The notes: a model not told the origin generated them from the letters alone. A stretch of 64,000 nucleotides of DNA from Chromobacterium vaccinii (GCF_000971335.1 NZ_JZJL01000019.1:18445-82444); one strand, 5' to 3'; counted from the first letter of the stretch, positions 10,043 through 18,907 are shown. Translations and numbers: made by a program.

Positions 10043-10867
10043 ATGGATCCGATCCTGCTGTTCCACTCCCTGATCATGGGCCTGGTCGAGGGCATCACCG
10101 AGTTCCTGCCCATTTCGTCCACCGGCCACCTGATCCTCACCGGCGACCTGCTGGGCTTTCTCGACAAGGAAAAACGCGACGTCTACGAGATCTTCATCCA
10201 GCTGGGCGCGATGCTGGCCGTGGTGTGGGAATACCGGCGCAAGATAGGCTCAACAATGGCCGGTGCCGTCCGTCCGGGCAATGAGCGCAACCTGCTGCTC
10301 GGCATCGTCATCGCTTTCATTCCGGCCGCCATCGCCGGCCTGCTGTTTTCCAAGCAGATCAAGGCGGTGCTGTTCAACCCGGTTTGCGTGGCCATCGCCT
10401 TCATCGTCGGCGGCTTGATCATCCTGTGGGCGGAAAAGCGCGAGCATAAAGTCGCGGTGGAAACCGTCGATGATCTGAGCCTCAAGGATGCGTTGAAAGT
10501 GGGCCTGTGCCAGTGCCTGGCGCTGATCCCCGGCACCAGCCGCTCCGGCGCCACCATCATCGGCGGCCTGTTCCTGGGCCTGTCGCGCAAGGCGGCGACC
10601 GAGTTCTCGTTCTTCCTCGGCATCCCCACCCTGGGCGCCGCCTCGCTGTACAGCCTCATCAAGCACCGCGACGCGCTGAGCGCCGACGACATCGGCGTAT
10701 TCGCCGTCGGCTTCGCAGCGTCCTTCGTATTCGCCTTCCTCGCCATCCGCGCGCTGCTGCGCTTCATCTCGACGCACAGCTTCGCGGTATTCGCCTGGTA
10801 CCGGATCGCCTTCGGCTTGATCGTGCTGGGCACCTGGTGGAGCGGCCTGGTCGAGTGGAGCGCCTGA
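10043..10867 (+). CDS. uppP: Undecaprenyl-diphosphatase UppP (BacA)
   Basis: A 274-residue integral membrane protein with about eight hydrophobic segments. Family motifs EGITEFLPISSTGHL near residue 20 and PGTSRSGATI near residue 170 form the active site. UppP dephosphorylates undecaprenyl diphosphate so that the lipid carrier returns to peptidoglycan and polysaccharide synthesis; overexpression gives bacitracin resistance. A TATAAT hexamer at 9998-10003 is a likely -10 box, with a poor -35. The start was chosen at MDPILLFHS; the upstream in-frame extension does not resemble the family. Confidence 0.95.
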   Translation: MDPILLFHSLIMGLVEGITEFLPISSTGHLILTGDLLGFLDKEKRDVYEIFIQLGAMLAVVWEYRRKIGSTMAGAVRPGNERNLLLGIVIAFIPAAIAGLLFSKQIKAVLFNPVCVAIAFIVGGLIILWAEKREHKVAVETVDDLSLKDALKVGLCQCLALIPGTSRSGATIIGGLFLGLSRKAATEFSFFLGIPTLGAASLYSLIKHRDALSADDIGVFAVGFAASFVFAFLAIRALLRFISTHSFAVFAWYRIAFGLIVLGTWWSGLVEWSA

Positions 10868-10979
10868 GCGCCTGGAAGTTGCCCGAGGCATTTGAAACGG
10901 ACGCGGTCGCCGCGCCGGCGCGGCTCGTCCCCCTGGGTGACTCAAGCCGATCCGCGCCAAACAGTCAGCCGATTCGGCT

Positions 10980-11032
10980 GCGTCGGCGCGCCTTGGCTCA
11001 GGTAGGCTGCCAAGTTTTGTTCGCGGCGCTAA
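10980..11032 (+). repeat. Dispersed 53-bp repeat, copy 1
   Basis: This segment aligns without gaps to the reverse complement of 46971-47023 at 43 of 53 positions, with the first 22 identical. It overlaps the stop codon of the minus-strand flavin reductase-like gene. The other copy likewise begins at a stop codon. It contains the palindrome GGCGCGCC. Confidence 0.7.
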
Positions 11033-11571
11033 ACGCCCGGCGGCAGCTTGGAAGCCATCATCTCCCTCCGGTCAATCCTAGGTCCGTCGACAATGAAGGT
11101 TCCGTCGCCAACGGCGTGAACCATGCGCTTCTCCTGGCGCGCGCTATCAACACATGCGGCAACCGCCTCTAGCACGACGATATTGTACTTTGGGATGATG
11201 TCGATGACCTTGCACTCTATATTGGCAAGGCACTCTTTGATCAAAGGCGGCCTTACAAGCTGGCCCGGCACCGCGGTGAGTTTGAACCTGGCAAACTTGT
11301 CCGCATCCGCCCCAGAGCAGGTCCCTATGCCGACAACCTTGTCCAGCATGTCCACTGTAGGAATGGCGATGACGCACTCCCTATTTTTTTCCAAAGCCGC
11401 GTAAGAGTGATTCCATTCACCGGTGGTGATGGCGAAAAGCGGGGTGAAACCCATCACCATGGTCCAGGAGATGGTCATGATGTTGTCTTTCCCCTCATCA
11501 TGGGTCGTCACCAGAACAACAGGCCCAGATTCCATCAGCGTGAAAACCTTGTTCAGTTTCAACTGCTGCAT
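11029..11571 (-). CDS. Flavin reductase-like FMN-binding domain protein
   Basis: A 180-residue protein of the flavin reductase / DIM6-NTAB type split-barrel family. The start chosen follows GGAGGCG. Recognisable segments are GPVVLVTT, the NIMTISWTM strand, FAITTGEWNHSY and the C-terminal barrel residues. Members bind FMN and may reduce flavin or act as small oxidoreductases; the partner here is unknown. Base composition is less GC-rich than in neighbouring genes. It lies 107 bases downstream of the similarly atypical hydrolase gene on the same strand, so the two may have arrived together. Confidence 0.78.
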   Translation of the reverse strand: MQQLKLNKVFTLMESGPVVLVTTHDEGKDNIMTISWTMVMGFTPLFAITTGEWNHSYAALEKNRECVIAIPTVDMLDKVVGIGTCSGADADKFARFKLTAVPGQLVRPPLIKECLANIECKVIDIIPKYNIVVLEAVAACVDSARQEKRMVHAVGDGTFIVDGPRIDRREMMASKLPPGV

Positions 11572-11678
11572 GAGCTCGCCTCCAAATAGCGAGGCAATGC
11601 GCGGCGCGGCTTGCGGATGGCGTTCGCCCGGAACGATCAAACCCGATGATGAAGAAGCCGATCCGTTTGACCGGAACG

Positions 11679-12659
11679 TCAGGCCTCGCTTTTTGGCATT
11701 GCCTCAACGGCCTGCACTGACGCGCGAAGCGCGCCAGGGTCGAGCGTAAGCGGAATATGGCCGATCCCGGGCAGCAGCGTGACAGGCCAGCGCTGGCCCT
11801 GCTTGCGGATGATGCCCTCAAGCTTGTCCGTCATGAATACCTCATCCGCGGCGCCAGCCACGACCGCCACCGGGCGGCGAACTGCCCTGATGTTCGCCTC
11901 ATAATCCGCCAGGGGCTGAAAATTAGCCGCCAGCGAAAATGAATATGTCGGGGTTAGAAAGGCCTTCACTTCCTCGCTGAGCGCGAAACTCATAATCGGC
12001 AGGCCGTTGAAAGCGCGGACGCCAAGGCGATTCAAGACCGTAAGCCCGATCATGCGCGCAATGCCGACCTTGACCCAGCTCCCATTGCCCGGATGGAGGT
12101 TTGGCGCGTCAGGACCCAGGAACGGCGACAGCAGCAGATAGTTCGCAAATTCATCCTGCCGCTGTCCGCCGGCAAACCGCAGCGCAAAACCGCCCCCGGA
12201 TGAGAACCCCGCCAGGGTGGCGGGTTTCGACATGGGGACGGCGTGCACAAACGACGCCAAGTCATCTTCGAGCTGGCCGATGTAGTCGATCGAGCCCTTT
12301 ACTCCGGACGCGCCATGCCCGCGAACATCGAGCGCATATGCCTCGTAGCCTGCGACGGCAAATGCTTTGGCAAGGACATGCAGGCTATTGCTACTCGCCG
12401 ATGACCCATGAATGAGAACAACGCTCCCACGGATGCCGCCGCTTCCCGACGGCGCATAACGACGATAGGCCAAGGCCGCTCCATCCTCAGCGTCGTAACG
12501 CGACAACGGCGGCAAATCAGTGAAGTCGACTGACTTGAAAGGCTCATTGATGCTCGCCATCGGCGGTGGCCGCCGCGGGCCGCCAAAGGCGACCGCGGCC
12601 GCTAGCGCCCCGGCAAGAAACACGACGACGATGACGAAGATATCCAGCAAGAGGTACAT
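11679..12659 (-). CDS. Membrane-anchored alpha/beta hydrolase (lysophospholipase-like)
   Basis: A 326-residue protein with an N-terminal hydrophobic segment (about 3-24) that could anchor it in the inner membrane or act as a signal. The oxyanion motif is LIHGSSASS, the nucleophile elbow GFSSGGG, the acid GAADEVF and the His GIGHIPL, so the catalytic triad is complete. It resembles the monoacylglycerol lipase / lysophospholipase group; the substrate is unknown. The ATG at 12659 has GGAG 8 bases upstream; an ATG six codons earlier is possible. Codon use differs from the surrounding genes. Confidence 0.8.
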   Translation of the reverse strand: MYLLLDIFVIVVVFLAGALAAAVAFGGPRRPPPMASINEPFKSVDFTDLPPLSRYDAEDGAALAYRRYAPSGSGGIRGSVVLIHGSSASSNSLHVLAKAFAVAGYEAYALDVRGHGASGVKGSIDYIGQLEDDLASFVHAVPMSKPATLAGFSSGGGFALRFAGGQRQDEFANYLLLSPFLGPDAPNLHPGNGSWVKVGIARMIGLTVLNRLGVRAFNGLPIMSFALSEEVKAFLTPTYSFSLAANFQPLADYEANIRAVRRPVAVVAGAADEVFMTDKLEGIIRKQGQRWPVTLLPGIGHIPLTLDPGALRASVQAVEAMPKSEA

Positions 12660-13126
12660 TCCATGCACTCCAGCCATGCTTACGCGGGCATCAACACCCG
12701 AACCGGATTGGACATGGCCGATGAGGGCCTGCCTTCCCAATTCCTATCCCGCAAGCGCTTTTTCATAAACCGAGCGACATCCCGGTCCTGGGTCCAGCAA
12801 TGAGAACATCTCATGGGCGGCAATGTCCCCCTACCCTCACTATACGCTTGACATACCCATCGGCATGATGTTTTCCCATTCCCCGGGCCAATCGCCAAGC
12901 CGACGATTCGGATGCCGAATGCGACGGTCCTACACCACCAATCCGTCACGAGAAATGCGCGCTGGAATTGTCACGCGGTGACAGCAGACGCCGCCTTGCA
13001 GCAACACGGCGGCAGGCCGCTCCCAACCTGGCCGCCATGCGGTGGCTTCAACCTCACCGCGTTCCCTGCCTCGTTGCGGGCCATCGAATCCGTGCGAATT
13101 CGGCGGGCATGGTCGAAGAAATCGAC
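12660..13126. other. Non-coding stretch of about 470 bases
   Basis: Short open frames are present on both strands (for example minus strand 12680-12949, 89 codons), but none has a recognisable domain, good start site or coding-like composition. It lies between the atypical gene pair and the thioredoxin gene and should carry the hydrolase promoter on the minus strand. Confidence 0.5.
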
Positions 13127-13591
13127 TCAGCGTTTGCTAGCCAGACGGCTGACCCGCTCGAAGAATTCGTAGATGCCGGTCTCGCTCATCCGCCGCGCGT
13201 CGGCCAGCTCGCCGGCGCGCGTCGCGTAGATCACCTTGTTGTCCGGCGACAGCACCACTGCGGCGGGAATGCCCTTGGCGATCGGGTGCCCATACTCGGC
13301 GTCGATATCGAGGTTATGATCGAAATTGCCGACATCCACCTTCACCACCTTGAACTCCCGCGCCAGCAGCTCGGCGCTCTTGCCGCTGTTCAGCGCAGCG
13401 TCCAGCGCGCGGCAATCGGGGCACCAGTTGGCGCCCAGAATCAGCAATACCGGCTGACGGCCTTGCTGCGCGGCCTCCAGCGTCCGGCTCAATGCGGCCC
13501 TGGCGTCGGCCTTTTCGTCGTATGGCAGGTCGCCCGCCAGCGCGGTGGCGCTCGAGAGCAGCAACGACAACACAATCAGCAGTTTCTTCAT
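13127..13591 (-). CDS. Periplasmic thioredoxin-family protein
   Basis: A 154-residue protein with a clear signal peptide (MKKLLIVLSLLLSSATALAG) and predicted cleavage after residue 19. A thioredoxin active site WCPDC places the two cysteines at residues 57 and 60. The cis-Pro is probably in GIPAAVVLS. The CPDC motif and the leader suggest a periplasmic thiol-disulfide role, possibly with the adjacent OsmC-family protein, from which it is separated by only 15 bases on the same strand. No DsbD-like partner lies nearby. Confidence 0.85.
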   Translation of the reverse strand: MKKLLIVLSLLLSSATALAGDLPYDEKADARAALSRTLEAAQQGRQPVLLILGANWCPDCRALDAALNSGKSAELLAREFKVVKVDVGNFDHNLDIDAEYGHPIAKGIPAAVVLSPDNKVIYATRAGELADARRMSETGIYEFFERVSRLASKR

Positions 13592-13606
13592 GGAGAGGCT
13601 CCGGGA

Positions 13607-14074
13607 TCAGGCCAGGCGGGGTTGGCACAATACTTCGGTTTTGACGGAATGGGCGATGAAGCACTCGGCATGAGCGGCATGGTGCAGGCGCTCCAGATCC
13701 TCCTGCGTCGGCAGCTTGTCGCCGGAAAAGAACGTTCTGGGCTGCAGCGTCACCCGGGACACCCAGGCCTTGCCGGCCGCGCTCTTGCCCATCTCGCCGA
13801 CGGCGAGGTCATGGTATTCGTCGACGCGGAAACCGGCGCGCGCGGCGATGTCCAGAAACCACAGCATGTGGCAACTTGACAAGGAAGCGATGAAGGCCTC
13901 CTCGGGATCCACCGCGGCCGGATCCGAGTAGGGCGGCGACACCACCTCCGGCGCCGAAGAGCCCGGCACCTCGGCTCCGCCGTCGAACCTCAACACATGT
14001 TTGCGGCTGTAGCGGCGATCGAGGAAATCCTGCCCGCCGCGCCTCCAGGTCACTTCCGCCTGATGCTGCGCCAT
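13607..14074 (-). CDS. OsmC/Ohr-family peroxiredoxin-like protein
   Basis: A 155-residue protein with the two family cysteines at residues 68 (LSSCHM) and 138 (HAECFIA). The family reduces organic hydroperoxides, with electrons usually from lipoylated proteins or dithiols. It is followed after 15 bases by a periplasmic thioredoxin-like gene, suggesting an operon for thiol or peroxide stress, although the two products would be in different compartments. Whether it is OsmC, Ohr or a YhfA-like member cannot be settled by eye. Confidence 0.88.
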   Translation of the reverse strand: MAQHQAEVTWRRGGQDFLDRRYSRKHVLRFDGGAEVPGSSAPEVVSPPYSDPAAVDPEEAFIASLSSCHMLWFLDIAARAGFRVDEYHDLAVGEMGKSAAGKAWVSRVTLQPRTFFSGDKLPTQEDLERLHHAAHAECFIAHSVKTEVLCQPRLA

Positions 14075-14142
14075 CGCCTCCGCTCCTTGTCCAGTTGGTC
14101 AAGGCCGATGATAGCACGGCGATGACAAGGACATGACGATGC

Positions 14143-14952
14143 TCAGCGGTAGCAGGACGGCCGCTGCGCGTCGGGGCCCCACACCTCGTCCTGCTCTGCG
14201 CGCCAGCGGCGCAACGCGGTCAGGTCCAGATCAGCCGACAACAACTGGGTTTGCTCGCCGGCGACCGCCAGCAGATGGCCTCGCGCGTCGATCAGGCAGC
14301 TGGCGCCGTCGTATTGCGGCGCCGGGTAATTGCACAGCGCGACGGCGAAACGGTTTTCCAGCGCCCGGCCTCGCAGCTGCTGCAGGCGGACATCGCCCAG
14401 CTCGGCATCCTCGCGCATCGGGCAGGCATTCGGGACCAACGCCAGTTCCGCGCCCTGCCGCATCAAACTGCGGCCGGACTCGGGAAACTCGCGGTCGAAA
14501 CAGATCATCGCGCCGATGCGCACGGTTTCGCCGCCCAACTCGACATCGGCGCAGACAAAGCCGTCGCCGCCTTGCAGCGCGGTCTCGGTGCCGTCGGTGA
14601 AATCGCAGACGTGGACCTTGTCGTATTGCAGCGCCACCGAGCCATCGGCGCCGTACAGGCGCAGCCGGTTGCGCAGCGCGCCGTCGCGGCGGGCGAGATA
14701 AGTGAAGCCGATGGCCAGCCCCAATCCGTCGGCCAACTGGGATATTTCGGCCAATATCGCTTCATCGTCGCCCCAGGCATGGGCGGCGTTCATCCGCTCC
14801 AGCGCGTAGCCGGTGGACCACATCTCGGGCAGCAGCAGCAAGTGCGCGCCATCCGCCGCCGCGGCCTCGCACCACTGCCTCAGCAGCGACAGGCGGCCGG
14901 ATGGATCGTCCGGCGCGGGCTGCTGCGCCAGGGCCAGGCGGATCACGCTCAT
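14143..14952 (-). CDS. Carbon-nitrogen hydrolase (nitrilase superfamily)
   Basis: A 269-residue enzyme with the full Glu-Lys-Cys triad: E43 in LLPEMWS, K112 in YDKVHVCD and C151 in MICFDREFPE. This superfamily cleaves amides or nitriles; omega-amidase and carbamoylputrescine amidase-like members are the nearest in length, but the substrate is unknown. The ATG overlaps the stop of scpA as ATGA, so translation is coupled to scpA. Confidence 0.88.
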   Translation of the reverse strand: MSVIRLALAQQPAPDDPSGRLSLLRQWCEAAAADGAHLLLLPEMWSTGYALERMNAAHAWGDDEAILAEISQLADGLGLAIGFTYLARRDGALRNRLRLYGADGSVALQYDKVHVCDFTDGTETALQGGDGFVCADVELGGETVRIGAMICFDREFPESGRSLMRQGAELALVPNACPMREDAELGDVRLQQLRGRALENRFAVALCNYPAPQYDGASCLIDARGHLLAVAGEQTQLLSADLDLTALRRWRAEQDEVWGPDAQRPSCYR

Positions 14953-15797
14953 GCCAGCGCGATCCGCACGTAGATGGGCTGGTACGGCGCATCCTGGCTG
15001 ACCTTGACCATGCCTTCCTTCACCAGCTCCAGCACGGCGATGAAGTTCACCACCAGGTGGGCGACGCCCTTGTCGACGTCGAACAGCTCTTCGAACGGCA
15101 CATACTCCTTGCCGTCCAGGTAGCGCAGGATCCAGCTCATCTGCTCGCGCACCGACAGCTCGTCCTTCTCCACCTTGTGATGGCGGCGGTGCTTGGCGCG
15201 GGACAGAATGGCCATCCAGGCCTGGCGCAGGTCGGCTGCGCCCACGTCCGGCAGCCGCTGCTCGGCCGATTGCTCGATCAGCACCGCCAGCCAGGCGAAG
15301 TCGCGCTCCGCCTGCGGAATCTTGTCCAGCTCCAGCGCCGCCAGCTTCATCTGCTCGTACTCCAGCAGCCGGCGCACCAGCTCGGCGCGCGGGTCGTCCG
15401 GCTCCCCGTCCTCGTCCAGCTGCGGCCGCGGCAGCAGCAGCCGCGACTTGATCTCGATCAGCAGCGCCGCCATCAGCAGATACTCGGCCGCCAGCTCCAG
15501 CCGGCCATGCTTCATCGCGTCGATGTAGGACATGTACTGGGCGGTGATTTCGGCCATCGGGATGTTGAGCACATCCAGGTTCTGCTTGCGGATCAGGTAG
15601 AGCAGCAGGTCGAGCGGGCCTTCAAAGCTCTCCAGGATCACCTGCAGCGCGTCGGGCGGGATGAACAGGTCCTGCGGCACCTCCAGCACCGGCTGGCCGA
15701 ACACATGCGCGATCGGCACGCTGGGCGGCAGCTCGGGCGAGATCAGCTGGAAATCCGGCGCGGGGGAGTCGGGGGCATTCAAGGGTACGTCGCTCAT
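14949..15797 (-). CDS. scpA: Segregation and condensation protein A
   Basis: A 282-residue kleisin. The ScpA core starts at ESFEGPLDLLLYLIRKQNLDVLNIP, shown by the segment FEGPLDLLLYLI near residue 60, and ends with a winged-helix region (HLVVNFIAVLELVKEG). ScpA bridges the heads of an SMC dimer together with ScpB for chromosome compaction and segregation. scpB is not in the window. The N terminus is about 45 residues longer than in short family members; the Met at 15797 was chosen, although its ribosome site is weak. Confidence 0.92.
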   Translation of the reverse strand: MSDVPLNAPDSPAPDFQLISPELPPSVPIAHVFGQPVLEVPQDLFIPPDALQVILESFEGPLDLLLYLIRKQNLDVLNIPMAEITAQYMSYIDAMKHGRLELAAEYLLMAALLIEIKSRLLLPRPQLDEDGEPDDPRAELVRRLLEYEQMKLAALELDKIPQAERDFAWLAVLIEQSAEQRLPDVGAADLRQAWMAILSRAKHRRHHKVEKDELSVREQMSWILRYLDGKEYVPFEELFDVDKGVAHLVVNFIAVLELVKEGMVKVSQDAPYQPIYVRIALA

Positions 15798-15890
15798 GGC
15801 GACAAGGATACCAGCAAGCAGACGCGCGCCGGTTGAACTTTTGCCCGCTGCGGCGCACAAACCGGTTTCGACAGTGGGAGTCACGCCAGC

Positions 15891-16301
15891 GTGTCGCTAC
15901 ATCCATTGCCTGTTTTGCTCGGCCTGCTCTGCCTGCCGCTTTCCGCTTGCGGCCTGGACGGCGACGGCGCTTCCCGCGCATCCGAACCGCGCCGTCTCTC
16001 GGCCAGTTCCGATCATTTCTGGCGCAAGCGCGAGATCGAGGAAGTCAGCCGCCGCATCATAGAAAAAGAGCTGGGCTATCCGGAAACCACCCGGCTGGTC
16101 GCCCAGGAAGACGGCAGCGGTTCGGGACAATACCGCTTCCGCCTGTCCGGCACCGCCCGCAGCGGCTGGAAAACCCATCCCGTCACCTTCAGCGTGGCGG
16201 GCGACCTGTCTAGCGGCCGGGTGCTCAGCATCCACTGCCACGCGGGAGAAAGCGGCCGGCAAGTCTGCTACCCGCCCAAGCACTTGGCGGCCTGGTCCTG
16301 A
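15891..16301 (+). CDS. Small putative lipoprotein
   Basis: A 136-residue product with a signal peptide ending in the lipobox LSAC (Cys 20), so it is probably a membrane lipoprotein. It starts with GTG, preceded by GGGAG. The mature part contains a charged helix (WRKREIEEVSRRIIEKEL) and a beta-rich C-terminal half with two cysteines. No family is recognised. It converges with the PilZ-like gene, three bases apart. Confidence 0.72.
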   Translation: MSLHPLPVLLGLLCLPLSACGLDGDGASRASEPRRLSASSDHFWRKREIEEVSRRIIEKELGYPETTRLVAQEDGSGSGQYRFRLSGTARSGWKTHPVTFSVAGDLSSGRVLSIHCHAGESGRQVCYPPKHLAAWS

Positions 16302-16304
16302 CCC

Positions 16305-17774
16305 TCAGGCCGGCTCGCCGGCCTGCGGCATGTCCACCGCGTCCTCCAGCCGGATCTCCATCAATTGGCAGCTTCCGGTCTGCTGCAGCAGGCGTTGCGC
16401 CCGGACCAGCCATTCGCCGCCGTCCGCCCGCAACTGAAACGGCCGCAGCGCCTGGTATTGCCGCCCCGGCAGCACCAGCACCCCGCGGTGGCGGAAATGG
16501 CGCTCGGCCTGCAGCAGCAGGCCCGGCTCCAGCGGCGCGCCAGGGGGGCTGGTCACGGCGCAAGCCGCCACCGCCTGGGGCCGCTTGCCGACGAATTCCA
16601 CCCCGCACTCCGCCGGCGCGTCGCCGCCGGGCAGGCTGATCCATCTCACCAGGCCCAGCTGCCATTCGAAGCCGCGCCGCTTCAGCATCACCAGCGCGCC
16701 GGCCTGCAGCAGTCCCGGCGGACAATCGCCATACAGGCGCATGCCGGACGGGCTGAGATTGCCCAATAGCAGCTCGCCGGTCTCGACATCGTCCGGCAGG
16801 CGTCCTTCTTCGGCCAGCCGCCAGCAAGCGTCGAAGCCGCCCACCACAATCACCCGCTGGCCGTTGCGCTGATTGCGCCGCAGATGGCGGCGCTGCGGCG
16901 GCCGGCTCCACTCTTGTTCCAAACGTCCCAGCAACTGCCACTGCGCGGCGGAGAATTCGTCGGCGCGCGCGTGGGCGGCCGCCCGCAGGCGGCGGGCCAC
17001 GTCGGCGGCGTCCACCCGCCAGTAGCCGCCGGCCGTCTCCGCCGCTGCGATGGCGGCGAAGCGGCCCGGGCTGTCCGCTTCCGCCGACACCAGCCAGCCC
17101 TCCACCTCAACGCCGCTCTTCGGCGGCCCCTCCAGGCGCAGCGCCTGGCCATGGCCCGCGATCCAGTCCAGAAGCAGCGATTGCCGCGCCGGATCCAGCC
17201 GGTTGCTGGAAGTGATGCCCAGCAGCAGCATCTGCCGGTAGCCGGCGCCCAGCGACGGTTGGCCGTCGATGGCGACCCGGCCCTCCCAGCCGCGGCGGCG
17301 CGCTTCGGCGAACAGCTGATGGCTGTCCTGCCAGAAGCCGGGAAACAACGGCGCGTATCCCAGCGCGTGGCCGCGCTGCAGCTGCCAGGCGCTGCCCAGC
17401 GCCAGCCCCAGCGCCTGGCGCAGCAAGCCGCCGTCGCTGAAGCGGCCGGCGCGGCGCGCGGCGCAGGCCTGGGCCAGCAGCTTGCAGGCTTCGTGCAGCT
17501 CGCGCCATAAGCCGCGCAAGGCGCGGTCGCTCTCCGTCCCTGCGCCGCGCCACATCAGCGGCAGGCAGGCCTCGAACAACGCCCTGAGCGTGTGCAGCCT
17601 GTCAGCAAGGCTCATAGGCTGCTCATCCAGCCGTCTTAGAGGGCGGCGCAGCCTGTCGACATGCGCCTCGGCCGGCAAGCCGGGCTGCCATTGCAAGGCT
17701 TGTTGCAGCGCCTGCCGATCCAAGGCTTGCGGCTCGCCCGCCGGCAGGGTGTGGGATACGGTGAGTCTCAACAT
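16305..17774 (-). CDS. PilZ-domain-like putative c-di-GMP-binding protein
   Basis: A 489-residue soluble protein. The C-terminal half has features of a PilZ domain: an Arg-rich stretch with an RxxxR pattern near residue 297, then NLSPSGMRL near residue 337, matching the (D/N)xSxxG motif. The N-terminal 270 residues are helical and unrecognised. By family it would bind c-di-GMP and pass the signal to an unknown target. The window also has an EAL-CBS-GGDEF protein at 3-5 kb, but they are not linked. Confidence 0.65.
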   Translation of the reverse strand: MLRLTVSHTLPAGEPQALDRQALQQALQWQPGLPAEAHVDRLRRPLRRLDEQPMSLADRLHTLRALFEACLPLMWRGAGTESDRALRGLWRELHEACKLLAQACAARRAGRFSDGGLLRQALGLALGSAWQLQRGHALGYAPLFPGFWQDSHQLFAEARRRGWEGRVAIDGQPSLGAGYRQMLLLGITSSNRLDPARQSLLLDWIAGHGQALRLEGPPKSGVEVEGWLVSAEADSPGRFAAIAAAETAGGYWRVDAADVARRLRAAAHARADEFSAAQWQLLGRLEQEWSRPPQRRHLRRNQRNGQRVIVVGGFDACWRLAEEGRLPDDVETGELLLGNLSPSGMRLYGDCPPGLLQAGALVMLKRRGFEWQLGLVRWISLPGGDAPAECGVEFVGKRPQAVAACAVTSPPGAPLEPGLLLQAERHFRHRGVLVLPGRQYQALRPFQLRADGGEWLVRAQRLLQQTGSCQLMEIRLEDAVDMPQAGEPA

Positions 17775-17807
17775 GATGACAATGACAAAGCTTCCGGGAT
17801 CGGCATC

Positions 17808-18428
17808 TTAGCCTTCGCGCCGCCGGCCCGCGATCACGCGGCGCCGGCAATATTGCCAATCGCGGCCAGCGATGTCGGCGCTGCCGCAGACGCGGCAATA
17901 CTCGCCGTCCAGATTGGCCAGGCTCATCGCGTGCACCTCGTCGGCGCCGCGATGGCGGCCGCGCCAGTCGGTCTTGTCGAAAACGAAACAGGCATCCTCC
18001 GCCAGCCAGACGGAAAAACCCAGATTGCCGGCCATCCGCGCGGTCGCCTCCACCGAGTTGCTGGTGCTGACGCCCGCCAGCACCAGCTCCAGCCAGCCGT
18101 TTTCCCGCAGCAAGGACTCCAGTCCGGTGCCGATGAAAGCGCTGTTGGTCTGCTTGCCGATCACCGTCTCGCCGGGCAGCGGCGCGGCCTCCGGCTTGAA
18201 CGCATGGCCGGGCTGGCCCGGCCGGTAAGTGGAATCGGGCTCGACAGAGTCATGGCGGATATGGATCAACGGCAAGCCGCGCTCGCGCCACGCCGCCAGC
18301 AAGCCGGCGCACACTCGCTCCGCCTGGGGGTTGTTGCGCGGGCCCCAGCCGGGATGGTCGAACGCCTGCTGCATGTCGATCAGCAGCAACAGCGGCGTGG
18401 CAGTGGCGAATCGCAGCGGCGCGGCCAT
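17808..18428 (-). CDS. Isochorismatase-family protein with Ser at the usual catalytic Cys position
   Basis: A 206-residue protein. The Asp of the triad is in LLIDMQQAF and the Lys probably in GKQTNSAF. The usual catalytic Cys position, in GVSTSNSVEATAR, is Ser. Related sequences with Ser here are, to my recollection, known, but the chemistry is then not that of a cysteine hydrolase. The last 35 residues hold three cysteines (EYCRVCG and DWQYCRR), an unusual tail. The start MAAPLRF was preferred over an ATG 12 codons upstream. Confidence 0.8.
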   Translation of the reverse strand: MAAPLRFATATPLLLLIDMQQAFDHPGWGPRNNPQAERVCAGLLAAWRERGLPLIHIRHDSVEPDSTYRPGQPGHAFKPEAAPLPGETVIGKQTNSAFIGTGLESLLRENGWLELVLAGVSTSNSVEATARMAGNLGFSVWLAEDACFVFDKTDWRGRHRGADEVHAMSLANLDGEYCRVCGSADIAGRDWQYCRRRVIAGRRREG

Positions 18429-18490
18429 GGCTCTGTCTTTAAAATGAAAATGGCATGATGCCACGCGCCGGAAAACTGCGCACTACCGGC

Positions 18491-18907
18491 TCAGGACTCC
18501 CAGTATTCGCCGGGCAGATAGTCGCTGAAATACCATTGCTGGCCTTCCAGGTCGCGCGCCAGATAGCCGAGGGCGCCGTAGTCCTCGCCTTTCAGCGCTT
18601 GCACGATCTCGGCGCCCTGCGCCCTGGCCCTCTCGTAATGCGCGGCCGGGTCTTCCACGTAAACGCACAGGGCCTGAGCCAGGCCGGACAGGCCGCCCGC
18701 GCCGATCCACCGCTGCTCCGGCTTGGGGCTGGACACCATGATCACCGCATTGCCGAGGCTCAGTTCCGAGTGATGCACCCGGCCATCCTCGATCACCGCG
18801 AAGCGGCGTTGGAAGCCGAACACCCGCTCCAGCCATTCCATCGCCGCCGCCGCGTCGTCGTAGCACAGGCAGGGATACACGCCCGGCAACGCTCTCGTCT
18901 CGCCCAT
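18491..18907 (-). CDS. VOC-family (glyoxalase-like, PhnB type) protein
   Basis: A 138-residue protein of the vicinal oxygen chelate fold, with the paired beta-alpha-beta-beta-beta modules. The segment AAMEWLERVFGFQRR is typical of PhnB/YnfO-like members, and GYLARDLEGQQWYFSDY matches the usual C-terminal D(P)xGxxW pattern. Such proteins bind a metal or small ligands; function cannot be assigned further. It stands alone between the isochorismatase-like gene and the htpG terminator. Confidence 0.82.
   Translation of the reverse strand: MGETRALPGVYPCLCYDDAAAAMEWLERVFGFQRRFAVIEDGRVHHSELSLGNAVIMVSSPKPEQRWIGAGGLSGLAQALCVYVEDPAAHYERARAQGAEIVQALKGEDYGALGYLARDLEGQQWYFSDYLPGEYWES

Noticed and set aside
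12680..12949. 89-codon frame upstream of the hydrolase gene
   Set aside because: No domain, no ribosome site, and it overlaps the probable hydrolase promoter.
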